The notes: generated by a model from the sequence alone, not told the origin. A DNA stretch of 64,000 nucleotides from an uncultured Alphaproteobacteria bacterium (GCA_943787445.1 CALSML010000017.1:84137-148136), one strand, 5' to 3'. Numbered from the stretch's first letter, positions 45,956-55,414 are shown. Made by a program: numbers and translations.

Positions 45956-46426
45956 CTACTCGGTCGTGTTTTCGGCCTCTGCGGCAGGCGCGGCGTCGTC
46001 AGGACGCTCGGCGCTTCCGGTCTCGGGAACAACAACACCCTTGGCCTTGCGCGGTACCATGCCACGACCTGTTGTCCGCTCGGTGATACGTGCGCGTTTG
46101 CCCGTGCGGCCGCGCAGATAATAAAGCTTCGCACGACGGACCTTACCGCGGCGCACAACATCAATGGAATCGATCCGCGGACCATAGAGCGGGAACACAC
46201 GCTCGACGCCCTCACCGAAGGAAATCTTGCGAACCGTGAAAGCAGAATTGATTCCGTCATTCTTCACCGCGATGCACACACCCTCATAGGCCTGGATACG
46301 CTCGCGCTCGCCTTCAACGACGCGCACATTCACACGAACCGTGTCACCCGGACCAAAATCGGGGGTTTCGCGGCTGGCCTGCAGCTTTGCCAGTTGATCG
46401 GCCTCGAACTTCTGAAGCGTGTTCAT
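45956..46426 (-). CDS. rplS: Ribosomal protein bL19
   Basis: Large-subunit ribosomal protein at the 30S-50S interface. 156 residues with the bL19 core [35 protein letters not shown], and [16 protein letters not shown] at about 98-113. After residue 120 an Ala/Glu-rich tail ([22 protein letters not shown]) extends it beyond the usual 115-125 residues, as also seen in rpsP here. The ATG at 46426 shares one base with the trmD stop (TGATG), so the two are translationally coupled. Confidence 0.96.
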   Translation of the reverse strand: MNTLQKFEADQLAKLQASRETPDFGPGDTVRVNVRVVEGERERIQAYEGVCIAVKNDGINSAFTVRKISFGEGVERVFPLYGPRIDSIDVVRRGKVRRAKLYYLRGRTGKRARITERTTGRGMVPRKAKGVVVPETGSAERPDDAAPAAEAENTTE

Positions 46427-47160
46427 CACTCTTGTCCTTCTTCGTCCTGCTTCGCGTAACGCTGCCAGAGGTCCGGCCGGCGCTCGCGCGTAATCTGTTC
46501 CGCCTGTTCTCTACGCCACTGTTCCACCCGACCATGATGGCCGGAGGTCAGCACGTCGGGCACCAGACGCTCATTGCCCTGCCGATCAGTCCAACTGGCC
46601 GGCCGTGTATACTGCGGGTATTCGAGCAACCCGCTTTCAAAACTTTCTTCCGACAGAGATTCTGCCGCACCGAGCACGCCCGGCAACAAACGAACGATAG
46701 CGTCGAGCAAGACAAGTGCTGCGGGTTCACCACCCGAAAGCACATAGTCACCAACGCTGACATCCTCGGCCTGCCATGCATCGAGCACACGCTGATCGAC
46801 ACCCTCGAACCGGCCACAGAGCAGTATCGCGCCGGGGCCGTCCGCCAAGTGCCGGACGCGCGCCTGATCCAACGGACAACCGCGGGGCGTGAGATAGATG
46901 ATCGGCCGCTGGTCGTCAACCTGATTGACGGCTTTCTGCAGCGCCAAATCCACGATATCCGGGCGCATGACCATGCCCGCCCCTCCGCCAAAGGGCTGAT
47001 CATCGACTGTGGCATGGCGATCCGTCGCCTGATCCCTGATATTTCGGGCATCCAGCGACCATATTTTCTTTTCCAGCGCCCGCCCGTGCAATGACAGCCC
47101 CAGGGGTCCGGGAAACATGTCCGGGTACAAAGTCAGCACACTGGCTGCCCAGGTGGTCAT
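46426..47160 (-). CDS. trmD: tRNA (guanine-N1)-methyltransferase
   Basis: Methylates G37 of tRNAs to m1G, preventing frameshifts; essential in most bacteria. 244 residues of the SPOUT class. [13 protein letters not shown] at the start, [13 protein letters not shown] at about 53-65 and the knot region [12 protein letters not shown] plus [15 protein letters not shown] (about 113-150) bind SAM. It sits between rimM (one base upstream) and rplS in the conserved rpsP operon order. Confidence 0.97.
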   Translation of the reverse strand: MTTWAASVLTLYPDMFPGPLGLSLHGRALEKKIWSLDARNIRDQATDRHATVDDQPFGGGAGMVMRPDIVDLALQKAVNQVDDQRPIIYLTPRGCPLDQARVRHLADGPGAILLCGRFEGVDQRVLDAWQAEDVSVGDYVLSGGEPAALVLLDAIVRLLPGVLGAAESLSEESFESGLLEYPQYTRPASWTDRQGNERLVPDVLTSGHHGRVEQWRREQAEQITRERRPDLWQRYAKQDEEGQE

Positions 47161-47161
47161 G

Positions 47162-47722
47162 CTAGTCCCCCCGCTCCGGGCCGTGCGTGTTTCCGCCGGT
47201 TCTCAGGATCTGGGTGACATCGACCACCACACGGCCTTCGGAAAGCCGAATCTCGGGAACCGCAGCAAGGGTGAACGGAATGTTCGATATGCTGCCATCG
47301 GCTTCGGTGATTTCCAGAATGTCGCCACCGCCGAAATTCTGGACCGCACGTACCATGCCGATAACCTCGCCTGCCTGGCCGACAATGGTCAGTCCCAGCA
47401 GGTCCGCATGATAGAATTCATCGTCATCGGCCTCGGGCAGGCGATCCCGCGGCACAAAGAATTTCAGGCCCTTGAGCGCCTCAGCCCGGGTTCGGTCATC
47501 GATGCCCTCAATCTGCACGAGAATCTGTCCCTTGCCCGCTCGGTTGCGCACATCGAGCACGAAGGATTGTGACCCGTCTTCAGTCTCGACGGGACCATAA
47601 GCCCCGACATCTTCCGCCATGTCCGTGAACGGTCGCACGCGCACGAGCCCTCGGAGCCCATGGGCGCCTGTCACGACACCGACGCAGACACGCTTGTTCG
47701 AATCCTGGTCGGTGTCGTTCAT
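47162..47722 (-). CDS. rimM: Ribosome maturation factor RimM
   Basis: Binds uS19 and assists 30S maturation. 186 residues with an N-terminal beta-barrel ([20 protein letters not shown] at about 14-33) and a PRC-barrel C-terminal half ([20 protein letters not shown] at about 102-121, [10 protein letters not shown] near the end). Standard place between rpsP and trmD; gap to rpsP is 20 bases. Confidence 0.95.
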   Translation of the reverse strand: MNDTDQDSNKRVCVGVVTGAHGLRGLVRVRPFTDMAEDVGAYGPVETEDGSQSFVLDVRNRAGKGQILVQIEGIDDRTRAEALKGLKFFVPRDRLPEADDDEFYHADLLGLTIVGQAGEVIGMVRAVQNFGGGDILEITEADGSISNIPFTLAAVPEIRLSEGRVVVDVTQILRTGGNTHGPERGD

Positions 47723-47742
47723 CTTTCAGGCAAGCCCCGTCT

Positions 47743-48279
47743 TCAGGACTTCTCTTCTTCCGTGCTGTCGTCTGCAGCGGCGTCTTCGGCCGGAGCCTCC
47801 TCAGCCGGTGCCTCTTCTGCAACAGCTTTCTCGGCAGGCGCGTCTTCGGCGGCGGCTTCTTCAGCAGGAGCCTCGTCAGCGGGTGCCTCGTCGGCGGGGG
47901 CTTCCTCTGCCGGTGCTTCCTCAGCAGGGGCCGCAGCAGCTTCGGCGGCAGCAGCGGCTTCGGCAGCGCGCTCCTGTGCCTTCGCCTTGGGCAGATGCTG
48001 TTTGGTCTGATCGCGCAGCACAGGCGCATCCATCAGGCCGGCAGCGGCAAAGAACTTCGCCACGCGGTCAGACGGCTTGGCACCAACACCAATCCAGTGC
48101 TTGGCACGCTCTTCGTCGAACTTCACCCGGTTCGGGTCGTCTTTGTTGAGCATCGGGTTGTACTGCCCGATCCGCTCGATGAAGCGTCCATCACGCGCGC
48201 GCGCCTGATCGGCAACAACGATGCGGTAGAACGGCCGCTTCTTCGCGCCACCGCGCGCCAGTCGAATACGTAAAGCCAT
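47743..48279 (-). CDS. rpsP: Ribosomal protein bS16 with long Ala/Glu tail
   Basis: Small-subunit assembly protein. Residues 1-82 are a normal bS16: [36 protein letters not shown], then the [16 protein letters not shown] segment. From about residue 100 to 178 comes a low-complexity tail of repeated [20 protein letters not shown]-type units, nearly all Ala, Glu, Pro and Asp, negatively charged. Alphaproteobacterial bS16 proteins often carry some extension, but this one is about as long as the domain itself. It starts the ribosomal operon after the VOC pair. Confidence 0.95.
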   Translation of the reverse strand: MALRIRLARGGAKKRPFYRIVVADQARARDGRFIERIGQYNPMLNKDDPNRVKFDEERAKHWIGVGAKPSDRVAKFFAAAGLMDAPVLRDQTKQHLPKAKAQERAAEAAAAAEAAAAPAEEAPAEEAPADEAPADEAPAEEAAAEDAPAEKAVAEEAPAEEAPAEDAAADDSTEEEKS

Positions 48280-48330
48280 GAGTTACTTCCTTTTCTTTCG
48301 CGAAATCGGTTGTGTTGGTTGCAAAGACGC

Positions 48331-48720
48331 TCACACCGCAGAACGGCACATCGCCTCAATCTTGTGTCCATCAGGGTCCAGTGCGAAGGCCCCGTAATAG
48401 GTCTCGCTGTATTCGGGTCGCAGCCCGGGTGCGCCGTTGTCTCGGGCGCCAGCGGCCATGGCCGCGGCGTGGAAGGCATCGACCGCATTCGGGTCCGGTG
48501 CGGTGAACCCCACATGGCTGCCCCGCGATGGCGTGATCTCCGCATCGGGCTGAACGATCCAGAACATCATGCCCTCCCGACCAGGGCCGGGCCCGTAGGC
48601 ATAGCCGATACCCTTCTCGACCACACGCGCAGAACCCAGCGGCGCCAGTGCCGCGTCATAAAACGCACCGCTGGCGGCAAGGTCACGGACCCCGAGGGAA
48701 ATATGATCGAGCACCGCCAC
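48331..48720 (-). CDS. VOC-family protein (tandem copy 1)
   Basis: A 129-residue glyoxalase/bleomycin-resistance-type protein: DHISLGVRDLAASGAFYDAA at the start, HVGFTAPDPNAVDAFHAAAM in the middle, YYGAFALDPDGHKIEAM at the end. His in DHIS, His in SHVGF and Glu in HKIEAM are candidate metal ligands. It has no ATG; GTG 48720 lies five bases below the stop of the paralogue at 48725, so coupled translation is likely. The two copies share the layout and the end motif and look like a tandem duplication. It is an uncommon insertion between ffh and rpsP. Confidence 0.8.
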   Translation of the reverse strand: MAVLDHISLGVRDLAASGAFYDAALAPLGSARVVEKGIGYAYGPGPGREGMMFWIVQPDAEITPSRGSHVGFTAPDPNAVDAFHAAAMAAGARDNGAPGLRPEYSETYYGAFALDPDGHKIEAMCRSAV

Positions 48721-48724
48721 AGGT

Positions 48725-49105
48725 TCAGGCCGGGGGCATGTGCATGGCTTCAATCTTGTGCCCATCCGGGTCAAGAACGAAAGCGCCATAATAAGTGTCG
48801 CGATATTGCGGGCGAAGTCCCGGGCGACCGTCACCGACCGCGCCGGAGACGATGGCGGTTTCATAGAAGATATCGACCTGCATCTGCGATTCCGCTGCAA
48901 AGGCGATGTGACGTCCGTCATCAGCGGGTACGCTCAGCTCCTCGCGTGCGTTGATCCAGAAGACACCGCCACCGTTTAACGGTCGCCAGGACACGGTCCC
49001 GGGTTTCTCCATGTGACGCACATGTCCGAGCACCCCCAGCACCGCGTCATAGAACGCCGCCGAACGGTCCAGATCAGAAACCCCGATGGACACATGATGG
49101 AACAT
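48725..49105 (-). CDS. VOC-family protein (tandem copy 2)
   Basis: A 126-residue VOC protein: FHHVSIGVSDLDRSAAFYDA, then RHIAFAAESQMQVDIFYE, ending YYGAFVLDPDGHKIEAM. It carries the same three possible metal ligands as its neighbour (His in HHVS, His in RHIAF, Glu in HKIEAM). It starts two bases after the ffh stop (49108) and so is probably translated from the ffh message. Family members detoxify methylglyoxal, resist antibiotics or act as dioxygenases; none can be chosen here. Confidence 0.8.
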   Translation of the reverse strand: MFHHVSIGVSDLDRSAAFYDAVLGVLGHVRHMEKPGTVSWRPLNGGGVFWINAREELSVPADDGRHIAFAAESQMQVDIFYETAIVSGAVGDGRPGLRPQYRDTYYGAFVLDPDGHKIEAMHMPPA

Positions 49106-49107
49106 GA

Positions 49108-50508
49108 CTAGCGCCCCATTCCCGGTGGAAGCATGCCCGGGGGCAGACCACCGCCGCCCATGCCCGGCATTCCGCCGCCACCCATGGGCATCTTGCCGCC
49201 CATTTTCTTCATCTTCTTCATCATCGTCTGCATCTGCTGATACTGCTTCAGCAGCTTGTTGATCTCCTGCACCGAGGTGCCCGAGCCCGCGGCAATGCGC
49301 TTCTTGCGGGACGCCTTCACCAGCGCCGGTTTCAGACGCTCCTGCTTGGTCATGGACAGGATGATGGCTTCCTGGCGCTTGATCAGGCTGTCATCGAGAT
49401 TGTGGTCGGCCATCTGCTTCTTCAGCTTGCCCACGCCGGGCAGCATCGACATGACGCCGCCAAGCCCGCCCATCTTCCTGAGCTGGCGCAGCTGGTCGAG
49501 CAGATCGTTCAGGTCAAACTCGCCCTTGGCGAGCTTGCGTGCGATCTTCTCGGCCTCTTCCTCTTCCACGAGCTCATGAGCGCGTTCGACGAGCGTCACC
49601 ACATCGCCCATATCGAGAATGCGCCCGGCGATACGTTCGGGATGGAAGGGCTCGAGCTCATCCATCTTCTCGCCCACACCCACGAGCTTGACCGGCTGCC
49701 CGGTCACCGCACGCATGGAGAGGGCGGCACCGCCGCGGGCGTCACCATCCATCCGGGTCAGCACGATGCCCGTGATCCCAACCTGCTCGTGGAAGGCCTG
49801 TGCGGTGTTCACGGCGTCCTGGCCAGTCATCGCATCGGCCACCAGCAGGGTCTCATGGGGTTTGGCGGCGTCCCGGATTGCGGTGGCCTCGGCCATCAAT
49901 CCGTCATCGATCGCCAGACGGCCGGCGGTGTCGAGCAGCACCACGTCATAGCCTTCACGGCGCGCCTGTTCCATCGCCCGCTTGGCGATCATGACCGGCA
50001 TTTCGCCGGGGCGAATATCAAGTGTGGGCACCAACACTTGGTCGCCCAGCACCCGCAGCTGCTCCTGGGCAGCGGGACGACGCACATCGAGGGAGGCCAT
50101 CAGGACCTTCTTGCGCTGCTTGTCGGCGAGGTGATGCCCGATCTTGGCGGTCGTGGTGGTCTTGCCCGAACCCTGCAGGCCGACAACGAGGATCGCCACC
50201 GGTGCAGGAGCATTGAGATCGATTTCGACCGCTTCGGCACCTAGGGTCTCGATCAGGGTGTCATGAACGATCTTGACGACCATCTGGCCCGGGGTGATCG
50301 AGCGCACGACCTCCTGGCCAACAGCCTGTTCCTGAACCTTGGCAATGAAGTCACGCACCACGGGCAGGGCGACATCGGCTTCCAGCAAAGCCACGCGCAC
50401 CTCGCGCAGCGCCGCTGCGACATCCTCTTCGGACAGCGCGCCGCGCCGCTTCAGGCGGTCAAAGACTTCTCCCAGGCGTTCGCTCAGTGACTCAAACAAC
50501 GCAGGCAA
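49108..50508 (-). CDS. ffh: Signal recognition particle protein Ffh
   Basis: GTPase that with 4.5S RNA binds signal sequences of nascent membrane proteins and docks with FtsY. 466 residues: N domain to about 90, G domain with P-loop GLQGSGKTTTTAK (about 107-119), DTAGRL (about 189-194) and TRMDGDARGGAAL, then the methionine-rich M domain from about 300 (RKMGGLGGVMSMLPGVGK) ending in a Gly/Met/Pro tail. The M-domain motif SMTKQERLKP and SRKKRIAAGSGTSVQEINKL are standard. Complete. Confidence 0.97.
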   Translation of the reverse strand: MPALFESLSERLGEVFDRLKRRGALSEEDVAAALREVRVALLEADVALPVVRDFIAKVQEQAVGQEVVRSITPGQMVVKIVHDTLIETLGAEAVEIDLNAPAPVAILVVGLQGSGKTTTTAKIGHHLADKQRKKVLMASLDVRRPAAQEQLRVLGDQVLVPTLDIRPGEMPVMIAKRAMEQARREGYDVVLLDTAGRLAIDDGLMAEATAIRDAAKPHETLLVADAMTGQDAVNTAQAFHEQVGITGIVLTRMDGDARGGAALSMRAVTGQPVKLVGVGEKMDELEPFHPERIAGRILDMGDVVTLVERAHELVEEEEAEKIARKLAKGEFDLNDLLDQLRQLRKMGGLGGVMSMLPGVGKLKKQMADHNLDDSLIKRQEAIILSMTKQERLKPALVKASRKKRIAAGSGTSVQEINKLLKQYQQMQTMMKKMKKMGGKMPMGGGGMPGMGGGGLPPGMLPPGMGR

Positions 50509-51052
50509 CCCTTACGGACGACCCTTTTGGATCGCCCAACGACAAACGCGCCAGTGCGCGAAACTCGCGGACTGGCGGAGCACCGGCCTTGCGGCCCGTG
50601 CCGCATCGGCCATCGATGCGGAATGGCGGAGAACTTAGGCGAAGGGGAAATCCGGGTCAAGCATCATGGACCGCCATCACACCAAACCGGTTCACGGTGC
50701 GAAACTAGGGGTATTTACGCATGTGAAAACAACCGGAACGTAACAGAAGCTGCATAAGTTCCAAATATGTTACTTTTGCAACAATTACATTACAAATATC
50801 TGATAAATAACACAAATTGCAATATTAGAAATATGAGATACAATTCCCTTGTATACTCGTTTTGCTTGTGACATAAGCTTCGGCATGTTCACCGGACATC
50901 GTTAAACAGAATTTGGTGCTTCAGGGCCAGTGAGCGCACAAAACAAATGTTGACGAAACAACGACCTGCGGTGCACGACCGACCCGGTTGCCAAATGAAA
51001 GTATGTTCCACCGCGACAGCCCAGTACCAAGGTGAACAGGGGAATTTCGAAG
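50509..51052. other. Intergenic region with AT-rich segment, no gene found
   Basis: A 540-base space between divergent ffh and an XRE-regulator gene. The part 50740-50880 is much richer in A and T than the surroundings and contains repeated TTGCAA (50777, and AATTGCAA near 50815), GTAAC...GTTAC ends around 50738-50772, and TATACT at 50852-50857 that could be a -10 box. Short frames here are either antisense or lack start and family support. It probably carries both promoters and binding sites for the XRE protein. Confidence 0.45.
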
Positions 51053-51433
51053 TTGCCCAATCCAATTGTCACCCATGTCGGTCGCCGCATGCGATCCCGG
51101 CGCGAAATGTGCGGCATGCCGCAAAAGGAACTGGCCAAACAACTCGGCATCAGTTTCCAGCAGGTTCAGAAGTACGAAAGCGGTGCCAACCGGATCAGCG
51201 CCTCCAAGCTCTGGCAGCTTTGCGATGTTCTCGATGTGGTGCCCGGATATTTCTTCGAGGGACTGACCGGCGGGCGCGCACGGAGCGGCCAGTCGGAAGG
51301 CACCGGCGGTGCCGACCCCGATTCCCGTTCGGCGCGTCAGGTGCTCGATCTGAACCAGGCCTTTCAGAAAATTCCGGACTCACGGGTCCGTCGTCAGGTC
51401 GTCCAATTGGTGAAAACCCTCGGACGCACATAA
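51053..51433 (+). CDS. XRE-family helix-turn-helix regulator
   Basis: A 126-residue transcription regulator with a Cro/C1-type HTH at about residues 6-62: VGRRMRSRREMCGMPQKELA, KQLGISFQQVQKYESGANRI, SASKLWQLCDVLDVVPGYFF. This matches the short alphaproteobacterial group seen near cell-cycle and quorum genes. The C terminus (VRRQVVQLVKTL) may form a dimer helix. No ATG is suitable; TTG 51053 has AGGGGA a few bases upstream, GTG 51032 would add seven residues. It is 57 bases upstream of dapF. Confidence 0.8.
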   Translation: MPNPIVTHVGRRMRSRREMCGMPQKELAKQLGISFQQVQKYESGANRISASKLWQLCDVLDVVPGYFFEGLTGGRARSGQSEGTGGADPDSRSARQVLDLNQAFQKIPDSRVRRQVVQLVKTLGRT

Positions 51434-51490
51434 GCCGGCAACAAACGGCAGGGCTGGACGCGGGGGGCCTCCCGGCCCTATATCCCGGCC

Positions 51491-52342
51491 ATGGTCAAAC
51501 GTGAATTCATAAAGATGCATGGTCTGGGCAATGATTTTGTCATTGTCGATGCACAGGCACGTCCGATTTCCATCGACGCAACGGGCACGCGTCGCCTTTC
51601 CGACCGGCACACGGGCATCGGCTTCGATCAGTTGATTACCATCGAGGCGGCGCCCGATGCAGAGGCGGATGTGCGGGTGCGGATCTACAATGCCGATGGC
51701 TCGGAAGTGGGCGCGTGCGGCAATGCCATGCGCTGTGTTGCGCGACTGATGCTGCAGGACAAAGACCGTAAGCTCACAATTCGCTCCGATGCCGGTTTGC
51801 TCGAAGCCTGGCGTGTCTCGTCGGACGGCCATCAGTTTTCGGTCGACATGGGGCGCTCCCGCGACCACTGGCAGGACATCCCGCTCGCAATCGAGTGTGA
51901 CACCAATCATGTGCCGCTGGCCCGCGGCCCGGTCTCCGACCCCGTGGCCGTCAACATGGGAAACCCACACGCTGTGTTCTTTGTCGAGGACGTCGATGCG
52001 ATCCCGGTCGAGACTCTGGGCCCGGAACTCGAACATGACCCTCTGTTTCCCGAGCGCGCCAATATCGGCTTCGCCCAGATTACAGGAACGAACGCAATAC
52101 GTTTGCGCGTCTGGGAACGCGGCGCCGGCCTGACACTGGCGTGCGGCACGGGCGCCTGCGCCGCCGCGGTGGCCGCTCATCGCCGGGGTCTGACCGGTCC
52201 CAAGGTTCAAATCACGGTTGATGGCGGCGAATTGCATATCGAATTGCGGAATGATGGCCATGTGGTCATGTCGGGTCCCGCCGAAGAGAGTTTCCGCGGC
52301 ACCATCGCCGAAGACGCCTTTAACACCAGCGCAGGGGCCTAG
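51491..52342 (+). CDS. dapF: Diaminopimelate epimerase
   Basis: Converts LL- to meso-diaminopimelate for lysine and peptidoglycan. 283 residues. The two active-site cysteines are Cys76 (GACGNAMRC) and Cys218 (LACGTGACA). KMHGLGNDFVIVDAQ at the start and NMGNPHAVFFVED at about 156 are standard. It precedes mtaB directly (one-base gap) in the dapF-mtaB-ftsY order common in alphaproteobacteria. Confidence 0.96.
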   Translation: MVKREFIKMHGLGNDFVIVDAQARPISIDATGTRRLSDRHTGIGFDQLITIEAAPDAEADVRVRIYNADGSEVGACGNAMRCVARLMLQDKDRKLTIRSDAGLLEAWRVSSDGHQFSVDMGRSRDHWQDIPLAIECDTNHVPLARGPVSDPVAVNMGNPHAVFFVEDVDAIPVETLGPELEHDPLFPERANIGFAQITGTNAIRLRVWERGAGLTLACGTGACAAAVAAHRRGLTGPKVQITVDGGELHIELRNDGHVVMSGPAEESFRGTIAEDAFNTSAGA

Positions 52343-52343
52343 G

Positions 52344-53603
52344 ATGAGCACCCCCGAGGTCATCACATTCGGCTGCCGGCTGAACACCTATGAATCCGAG
52401 GTCATGCGCAACCATGCCCTCGCCGCAGGCTTGTCCGATACGGTGATCGTCAACACCTGCGCGGTGACCGCCGAAGCGGAGCGTCAGGCCCGCCAGGCCA
52501 TCCGCCGGGCGCGCCGCAACAAGCCCGACGCCAGGATCATCGTCACCGGCTGTGCTGCCCAGATTGACCCTGCGGCCTATGCGGCCATGCCCGAAGTGAA
52601 CGCGGTACTCGGCAATCAGGAAAAACTCGAAGCAAGCTCCTTCCTTGCCCTGAATGACGAACCGGTGCGCGTCGACGACATCATGTCGGCTCGAGAAACC
52701 GCCGCCCATCTGATCGAAGGATTCGATGATCGCACCCGCGCCTTCATCCAGGTCCAGAATGGCTGCGACCATCGCTGTACCTTCTGCATTATCCCCTTCG
52801 GACGCGGCAATTCCCGCAGTGTCCCGATCGGGGTCATCGTCGAACAGGTCACCCAACTGGTCGAGAACGGCTACCGTGAAATCGTTCTCTCCGGTGTCGA
52901 CATCACCTCCTATGGTGCCGATCTGCCGGGTCAGCCCCGGCTGGGACAGATGGTCCGGCGCCTGCTCACGAATGCCCCATCTCTCCCACGTCTGCGCCTG
53001 AGTTCCATCGATGTCGCGGAAATCGACGACGATCTGCTGCACCTCATCGCCGAGGAACCGCGCCTGATGCCCCATCTGCATCTCAGCCTGCAGGCCGGTG
53101 ACAACATGATTCTCAAGCGCATGAAGCGCCGCCACACCCGCGAGCAGGCGATTGCCTTTTGTGAGACCGCGCGCCGGTTGCGCCCCGATGTGGTGTTCGG
53201 CGCAGACATCATTGCCGGCTTCCCGACGGAAACCGACGCCATGTTTGCCAACAGTCTGGACCTCGTTGAAGCGTGCGATCTGGCCCATCTGCATGTCTTC
53301 CCCTACTCGCCACGTCCGGAGACCCCCGCCGCCCGGATGCCACAACTTCCGCGCGACGTCATCAAGCAGCGCGCCGCACAGCTTCGCGCCGCCGGCGATG
53401 CCACACTCGCCCGCTTCCTGCAGAACGAAGTCGGAAAGACCCGCGCGGTTCTGGTTGAAAAGCCCGGCCTTGGCCGCAGCGAACAATTCGCGCTGGTCAA
53501 TATCGCCGACACCACGATCGAAACAGGACGGATCGTTCCGCTCGACATCACGCACGCAGAACCCGGTCGTCTGAGCGGCCACCCGGCACGTCACGCAGCA
53601 TGA
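52344..53603 (+). CDS. mtaB: tRNA (t6A37) methylthiotransferase MtaB
   Basis: Radical SAM enzyme that turns t6A37 to ms2t6A37 in tRNAs decoding ANN codons. 419 residues. N-terminal UPF0004 domain begins VITFGCRLNTYESEVMRN (first cluster cysteines at C10, C39 and C71 region), radical-SAM motif C141-x3-C145-x2-C148 (CDHRCTFC), then the C-terminal TRAM-like part. GGCCTAGG precedes ATG 52344; the frame is open farther upstream within dapF. Its stop overlaps the ftsY start by four bases. Confidence 0.93.
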   Translation: MSTPEVITFGCRLNTYESEVMRNHALAAGLSDTVIVNTCAVTAEAERQARQAIRRARRNKPDARIIVTGCAAQIDPAAYAAMPEVNAVLGNQEKLEASSFLALNDEPVRVDDIMSARETAAHLIEGFDDRTRAFIQVQNGCDHRCTFCIIPFGRGNSRSVPIGVIVEQVTQLVENGYREIVLSGVDITSYGADLPGQPRLGQMVRRLLTNAPSLPRLRLSSIDVAEIDDDLLHLIAEEPRLMPHLHLSLQAGDNMILKRMKRRHTREQAIAFCETARRLRPDVVFGADIIAGFPTETDAMFANSLDLVEACDLAHLHVFPYSPRPETPAARMPQLPRDVIKQRAAQLRAAGDATLARFLQNEVGKTRAVLVEKPGLGRSEQFALVNIADTTIETGRIVPLDITHAEPGRLSGHPARHAA

Positions 53604-54533
53604 GCACCAACGGCTGGCTTTCCCGGCTGCGGTCCGGACTCTCGCGCACCTCCTCGCGCCTTGCCGAGGATATCGGCGGTGTGTTCAGCGGCCGGAAGGT
53701 TGACGCGGCGACTCTCGACGAACTCGAAGACATCCTGATCATGGCGGATCTGGGCGTGGCGACAGCCGGACGTCCTGCGCAGCGATCTCGAACGCAAACG
53801 AATCGACAGCGACGCCGACGGGGACGATGTACGCCGCATTCTGGCCGATGTGGTGACCGACATTCTGACCCCGGTGGCGCGACCACTATCCGATCTCACA
53901 TCACCACCGGGCCTTCGTGTCATTGTCATTGCCGGGGTCAATGGAACGGGCAAGACCACCACCATCGGAAAACTCGCCGCGCGATTTACTGAAGACGGCC
54001 ACAAGGTGATGCTCGCCGCCGCCGATACGTTCCGCGCCGCCGCCATCGACCAGATCAAGATCTGGGGTGAACGCGTTGGTGTGCCCGTCATCGCGGGCGC
54101 CCAAAACAGTGATCCGGCCGCGCTCGCCTTCGATGCCATGCAACGGGCGCAAGCCGAGAATATGGACATCCTCCTGATCGATACGGCCGGTCGCCTGCAC
54201 AACAAGGGGGACCTGATGGCCGAGCTGGAAAAAATCGCCCGGGTGATCAGAAAAGTGGATCCGGCAGCGCCCCATGAAACACTGCTCGTTCTCGATGCCA
54301 CCACCGGGCAGAACGCTCATGCGCAGGTGGAAACCTTCCGCGATCTTGTCGATATCAGCGGCCTGATCGTGACAAAGCTGGATGGATCGGCACGCGGCGG
54401 CGTGATTGTCTCACTGGCTGACCGGTTCGCCCTGCCGATCTATGCCGTCGGCGTTGGCGAAGGTATCGATGATCTGCGCCCATTCGAGGCGGCGGCATTC
54501 GCCAACAGCCTGTTGGGTCTTGAAGCCGAGTAG
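53600..54533 (+). CDS. ftsY: Signal recognition particle receptor FtsY, frameshifted near 53765
   Basis: Membrane-docking GTPase for the SRP. It starts at ATG 53600 (STNGWLSRLRSGLSRTSSRL), overlapping mtaB, and the N domain reads to LDELEDILIMADLGVATA at about 53765. There the frame changes and continues DVLRSDLERKRIDSD, then TPVARPLSDL, P-loop GVNGTGKTTT (about 53934), DTAGRLHNKGDLM and TKLDGSARGG to 54533. Compared with relatives, a few residues of the N domain are also missing at the joint, so the loss is more than one base (my estimate about 11). The gene is essential in bacteria, so an assembly error is likely. The A domain is short. Confidence 0.88.
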
Positions 54534-54550
54534 TCACGAGACGAAGGTCG

Positions 54551-55414
54551 ATGAGCACAATCGTGGTTCTGGCAGTGCTGCTGTCCGCTCTCTTGCACGC
54601 CAGCTGGAACGCACTGGTCAAAGGTGGAAACGACCGCTGGTTGACCTCCGGCATGATCGGCGGGTTCGGAGGCATCGGCGCATTGCTTGTCGCGCTACTG
54701 TTTCTGCCGCTGCCGCAGTTACATCACTGGCCATGGTTGATTGGATCGGGCGCACTGCATGCGGCCTATTTCTTATTTCTCGTGAACGCATACGCCCATG
54801 GTGACCTCGGTAAGGTCTATCCCATCGCACGGGGCAGCGCGCCGCTGATCATCATCGCGCTTTCGGCCCCTATCGTCGGGGATGTTCCCGACATCCTCGA
54901 ACTCGTCGCCGTTCTGGTTCTGGTCGCCGGCGTGATCGCACTGACCATCGAACCCGCTCAGGTCGCCGCTACCAATCTACGAACAATCATCCTGGCTTTG
55001 CTGACCGGGGCCTGCATCGCGGCTTATTCACTGTTCGATGCACTGGGCATTCGCACAATTGGACCAGAGGTGGAGAACGGGACTCTGTTCTATCTGTGCT
55101 GGATCATGGTGTTTGCCGCCATCCCGATCATGACAGCCACGTATATTGTGCGTCGGGGCCATATCGCTGCCTATATCCGCACCCATGCAATACAGGGTAT
55201 CGGCGGTGCCACCATTGCCGTCACCAGCTATGGGCTTGTCCTGTTTGCCTTCACCCATGCATCGGTGGCCAGCGTCGCGGCGCTGCGCGAAACCGGCGTG
55301 GTCTTCGCGGCTCTGATCGGGGTCGTGATTCTGGGCGAAAATTTCGGCAAACGTCGAATCCCAGCCGCAATTCTTGTTGCTCTTGGCGCTGGCGCACTAA
55401 AATTTGCCGGTTAG
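54551..55414 (+). CDS. EamA-family DMT transporter
   Basis: Inner-membrane transporter of 287 residues with about ten helices in two EamA repeats (VVLAVLLSALLHASWNALVK at the start; the second half from AYSLFDALGIRTIG). GKVYPIARGSAPLIIIALS and the C-terminal ASVAALRETGVVFAALIGVV are typical. Probably exports a metabolite or amino acid; direction and substrate unknown. It begins 17 bases after ftsY and precedes yciB; the ribosome site is weak. Confidence 0.85.
   Translation: MSTIVVLAVLLSALLHASWNALVKGGNDRWLTSGMIGGFGGIGALLVALLFLPLPQLHHWPWLIGSGALHAAYFLFLVNAYAHGDLGKVYPIARGSAPLIIIALSAPIVGDVPDILELVAVLVLVAGVIALTIEPAQVAATNLRTIILALLTGACIAAYSLFDALGIRTIGPEVENGTLFYLCWIMVFAAIPIMTATYIVRRGHIAAYIRTHAIQGIGGATIAVTSYGLVLFAFTHASVASVAALRETGVVFAALIGVVILGENFGKRRIPAAILVALGAGALKFAG

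Noticed and set aside
47580-48029. Pro/Arg/Leu-rich frame antisense to the rpsP tail
   Set aside because: Its composition is only the complement of the Ala/Glu repeat.
53600-54533. Programmed ribosomal frameshifting in ftsY
   Set aside because: No slippery heptamer, stop codon or downstream pseudoknot is visible at 53755-53775, and family residues seem to be missing there.
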